Source: CAYYHA01 sp964471535
GTDB lineage: Bacteria > Myxococcota > Myxococcia > SLRQ01
NCBI GenBank assembly: GCA_964471535.1
Contig: CAYYHA010000079.1
Location: 1-16,009 of the forward strand
DNA: 16,009 nucleotides
Reading direction: 5' to 3'
Position 1 is the first letter of the stretch; every line of letters starts with the position of its first letter. This document shows, one piece after another, positions 13,274 through 16,009 of the stretch. The position numbers and the translations under genes were made by a program. The notes beneath the pieces are model-generated. The model searched no databases. It was given only the letters and a program-made list of their open reading frames with translations, and was not told the origin of the DNA.

Positions 13274-15424
13274 CTAAAACTCCAGATACCGTCCGAGCAC
13301 CTCGCGCAGTGCCGGTTCCGAGAACTCCGTCTTCACCAGGTAGGCGTCGGCGCCCGCTTCCGAGGCCCGGCGTCGATCCTCTTCGCCCCCGCGCGTCGAT
13401 AGCACCACGATGGGCGTGCTCGCCGTCGCCTCGCGGGCCCGCAGCGCCTCGATAAGCTCGATGCCGTCCATCACCGGCATATCCAGATCCGTGAGCACCA
13501 GGTCCGGCTCGGCGCTTTCGACTGTTTCAAGCGCGTCACGACCGTTGACCGCTTCGAAGATCTCGAACCCCATGCGGAGTGCGGTGTGCACCAACATGTC
13601 GCGGGTCAGCTCCGAGTCATCGACGATGAGCACCCGGTATCGGCGCCGCCCCTCCATCCTCGGCAGCGCGGCGACGTAGCGAACCTCGCCCTCTCCAAAG
13701 CGGCGGAGGATCTCGGGAACGTTCAAGACGAGCGCCGGACGCCCGCCTTCGGAGAGCATCGCGCCCTGTACGATCCGCGCGCCCGCGAGGAACTCGCCCA
13801 GGGTCCGCTGTACCGTCTCCGCCTCGCGCCCCAGACGATCCACGCGCAGCGCCAGGCGCTGACCCCCATGTGCGACCACGACCAGGTCGAGGACACCAGC
13901 CGCTGGTTGTACCTCTGCCACTCCACCCACCACCGCGCCCAGGTCGAGGACGGCGGTTCGTCGGCCGTTGATGGTGGCCGCATAGCCCTCTCCGCTTCGC
14001 TCCAGGCTGTGGCTCTCCAGGCGTTCGAGCACCTCGATCTGAGCCGAGGGAATCGCCCAGCTCCTTCCTGCGGCCTCCACGACGAGGAGCTTCGTCAGAG
14101 AGACGGAAATGGGAAGCTGCAAGGTGAAGGTCGTGCCGTAGCCCGGTGTGGTCGCGAGTTGTACCGATCCGCCGAGCTCCTCGACCTGCTGCTTCACGAC
14201 GTCGAGGCCGACGCCCCGGCCCGACAGCTCCGAGATCTCGTCACGTGTCGAAAGACCGGGGTGGAAGACAAGCTGCAAGGCGGCCTCGTCGCTCAGTGCA
14301 TCGAGTTCTCGCGGGGAGAGGATCTGGCGCTGTCTGGCGCTGCGGCGCACGCGCTCCACGTCGATACCTCGCCCGTCGTCGCTGACCTGGATCTCCACCT
14401 GTGCCCCGACCTGCCTCGCGCGGAGTGAGATGGTTCCATGCGAGGGTTTCCCGGCGCGCTCGCGCTCCTCGGGGCTCTCGACTCCGTGATCGACCGAGTT
14501 TCGGATGAGATGGAGCAGGGCATCGTCGATGTGATCTAGGACGCGCTTGTCCACCGCCACGGTGCCACCCTCCACGACGATGCGGATGCGCTTTCCTTGC
14601 TGGCGAGCGATTTCACGAATGGCCGGAGGATAGCGGCGGAAGAGCGTGTCCACCTCCAAGAGTCCAAGCTGCCGCAGCGTTTCCTGCACCTCCGTCAGCC
14701 GAAGGTGGGACTCGAAGGCCTGGTCGCGCAGGGTGCGGAGGATGGGAAGTGCACCTGGATCCACGGCATCCGACAGCGTACGAAGCGACCCTTCGAAGGC
14801 CTCCTGCCGACGCAAGAGATCGGCACAGAGGCTGGTCAGGCGTCCTAGGGTCTCCGTCGGAACCCGCACGAAGTCCTGCCGGAGTGCGCTCCGTTCCCGC
14901 TCTTTGGGGCCGCCGGCCGCGGTGCCCTCGAGCCCCTCTCCTCTGTCCGGCGGGGACGGGCTTTCCTCTGCGAGTGCCGAGGCCTCCTCACGTGGCGGCG
15001 CGCGGTGTGGTTCCAACGAAGCTGCCTCTTTGCCCGCCGCGAGTACCTGCTCCGTCAGCTCCGAGAAGGCGTTCGCTGCCGATTGCAGTGCGTCTCGCTC
15101 CGGACCCTCGGCGAACTCGGCTAGGAGATCCAGCCCGCGGTAGATCGCATCCGAGAGGTCGCTTTCGATGGAAAAGCCCTGGTCGCGTGCCAGGGCGAGG
15201 AGGTCCTCCACCCGGTGGGAGACCTCGGACATCGCGGTGAACCCCATCAGGCGAGATTCGCCCTTCAGCGTGTGGATCTCGCGCATCAGCTGCTGCACCG
15301 TCGACTCGCTGCCATCGCCGCCTTCGAGGCGCCCAAAGAGCGAGGATAGAGAGGCGATGCGTTCCCGCGCGATGCTGAGGAACTTCGCGAGCAGCTTTTG
15401 CCTTCGCTCCTCCCGGCTGCTCAA
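13274..15424 (-). CDS. cheA: Hybrid chemotaxis kinase CheA with C-terminal receiver
   Basis: The predicted protein has 716 residues from a TTG start. Domains: P1/HPt with phosphoacceptor His51 (IHTLKGES); a low-complexity acidic/proline linker (about 135-185) where a P2 CheY/CheB-binding domain would normally be; P3 dimerisation helices (about 190-255, FVRVPTETLGRLTSL); P4 ATPase (about 260-430) with N-box Asn309 (HLIRNSVDHGVE), G1 at Asp349-Gly353 (DDGRG) and G2 402-408 (GRGVGLD); P5 CheW-like (about 435-570); and a receiver (595-714) with Asp646 (LTDLDMP) and Lys698. All catalytic residues are intact. CheA-receiver fusions such as FrzE are typical of myxobacterial non-flagellar chemosensory systems. 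It takes signals from the upstream MCP and can phosphorylate CheB and its own receiver. The TTG start leaves 3 bp after the MCP stop. Confidence 0.94.
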   Translation of the reverse strand: MSSREERRQKLLAKFLSIARERIASLSSLFGRLEGGDGSESTVQQLMREIHTLKGESRLMGFTAMSEVSHRVEDLLALARDQGFSIESDLSDAIYRGLDLLAEFAEGPERDALQSAANAFSELTEQVLAAGKEAASLEPHRAPPREEASALAEESPSPPDRGEGLEGTAAGGPKERERSALRQDFVRVPTETLGRLTSLCADLLRRQEAFEGSLRTLSDAVDPGALPILRTLRDQAFESHLRLTEVQETLRQLGLLEVDTLFRRYPPAIREIARQQGKRIRIVVEGGTVAVDKRVLDHIDDALLHLIRNSVDHGVESPEERERAGKPSHGTISLRARQVGAQVEIQVSDDGRGIDVERVRRSARQRQILSPRELDALSDEAALQLVFHPGLSTRDEISELSGRGVGLDVVKQQVEELGGSVQLATTPGYGTTFTLQLPISVSLTKLLVVEAAGRSWAIPSAQIEVLERLESHSLERSGEGYAATINGRRTAVLDLGAVVGGVAEVQPAAGVLDLVVVAHGGQRLALRVDRLGREAETVQRTLGEFLAGARIVQGAMLSEGGRPALVLNVPEILRRFGEGEVRYVAALPRMEGRRRYRVLIVDDSELTRDMLVHTALRMGFEIFEAVNGRDALETVESAEPDLVLTDLDMPVMDGIELIEALRAREATASTPIVVLSTRGGEEDRRRASEAGADAYLVKTEFSEPALREVLGRYLEF

Positions 15425-15427
15425 GGT

Positions 15428-16009
15428 CTAGACCTCGTCCGCCCCCTCGATGGTGAAGCGGTTCACCAGGGTCTGCAGCTGCTCGCAGAGGTCGAGCATG
15501 TCGGTAGAGCTGGCGACGATTTGCTTGGAGGCGGCGGCGGTCTGCTGGGCGATTTGCGTGACGTCGTCCATGGCGGCCACCACCTGCTCGGTGCCGCTCT
15601 GCTGCTGCTGAATGATGAGCGCGATCTGCCGCGCGGAGCGCGTCGTATCTCCCGTGAGCTTGGTGCTCTCCTCGGTGGCGACCACAGAGGCCTGTGTGGC
15701 TTCACGAATACCGGTCGTCAGGTCGCGGATGTCACGAACCGCCGACATCACGTTTTCCGCGAGCTTTTGCATCTGGTTGGCGACGAGGGAGAATCCACGT
15801 CCGGCCTCGCCCGCCTTCGTACCCTCGAGGGCCGCATTGAGCGCGAGGAGCTCGCTCTTCGAGGCGATCCCTTTGATGACCTCGAGGATTTCCGTGATGC
15901 GCTCGACCTGACGCGACAGCTCGGCGATGCGCTCGGCCATGACGCTGCTGTTGTTCTGCGTCCGCTCGGCGTTGTTCAGCACGCCCTGAGCCGCATTGGC
16001 GATCTCACG
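15428..16009 (-). CDS. Methyl-accepting chemotaxis protein, cytoplasmic end (5' partial)
   Basis: The frame stays open to the right edge, so the sensory part is outside the window. The 193 visible residues are the cytoplasmic signalling coiled coil. The hairpin tip is SELLALNAALEGTKAGEAG followed by RGFSLVA, the conserved region that contacts CheA and CheW. The descending helix continues through QQQSGTEQVVAAMDDV and ends with LVNRFTIEGADEV. The tip deviates from the common LLALNAAIEAARAGE by having EGTK, a variant I associate with myxobacterial receptors from memory. There is no C-terminal CheR-tethering pentapeptide. Whether it is membrane-bound cannot be seen. It is the upstream partner of the CheA hybrid, 3 bp from its start. 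Confidence 0.93.
   Translation of the reverse strand, partial: REIANAAQGVLNNAERTQNNSSVMAERIAELSRQVERITEILEVIKGIASKSELLALNAALEGTKAGEAGRGFSLVANQMQKLAENVMSAVRDIRDLTTGIREATQASVVATEESTKLTGDTTRSARQIALIIQQQQSGTEQVVAAMDDVTQIAQQTAAASKQIVASSTDMLDLCEQLQTLVNRFTIEGADEV
15433..15436 (-). promoter_or_regulatory. Ribosome binding site GAGG supporting the cheA TTG start
   Basis: GAGG lies 8 nt before TTG 15424, inside the last codons of the MCP gene. The next in-frame ATG is residue 47, within the HPt domain and only four residues before His51, so the TTG is the only start that preserves P1. Confidence 0.6.

Noticed and set aside
12469..13455. Plus-strand open frame opposite cheB and the end of cheA
   Set aside because: Arg/Gly/Pro-rich without motifs; cheB and cheA are complete on the minus strand.

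Overview
This 16 kb window is GC-rich, densely coded and looks like chromosomal DNA of a myxobacterium-like member of the Myxococcota (former Deltaproteobacteria). The reasons are many one- and two-component signalling proteins, a CheA fused to a receiver domain, a TonB-domain/TonB-receptor fusion followed by a lipoprotein, and stand-alone type II secretion ATPase N-terminal (MshEN) domains. This assignment is inference; no rRNA or other taxonomic marker is present. I see no mobile elements, tRNAs, rRNAs or CRISPR arrays, and no gap between genes exceeds about 110 bp.

Layout. (1) 1-2513, plus strand: the end of a PAS-HisKA protein that has no ATPase domain, overlapping by 4 bp a complete cytosolic PAS-GAF-PAS-HisKA-HATPase kinase. 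(2) 2583-3419, minus strand: a stand-alone MshEN-domain protein with a well-kept tandem c-di-GMP-binding motif. It is divergent from (3) yajQ (3526-4011), also a c-di-GMP-binding family. (4) 4110-12174, plus strand: a tight run of rimO, nagZ, a MshEN-GAF-class III adenylate cyclase fusion, a TonB-CTD/TonB-dependent receptor fusion and an unrecognised lipoprotein. (5) 12199-16009, minus strand and convergent with the previous run: a chemosensory cluster read as MCP (partial) - hybrid CheA-REC - CheB. It continues past the right edge.

How the genes may work together. The window mixes housekeeping genes (rimO, nagZ) with c-di-GMP receptor-type domains, a cAMP-producing enzyme architecture, a two-gene kinase unit and a chemosensory pathway. 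The most notable element is the adenylate cyclase with an N-terminal MshEN domain. It has the 24-5-24 residue layout of the c-di-GMP motif but eroded key residues, and its transition-state Arg is replaced by His. The divergent MshEN protein keeps the motif. A c-di-GMP/cAMP link at this locus is a hypothesis, not something the sequence proves.
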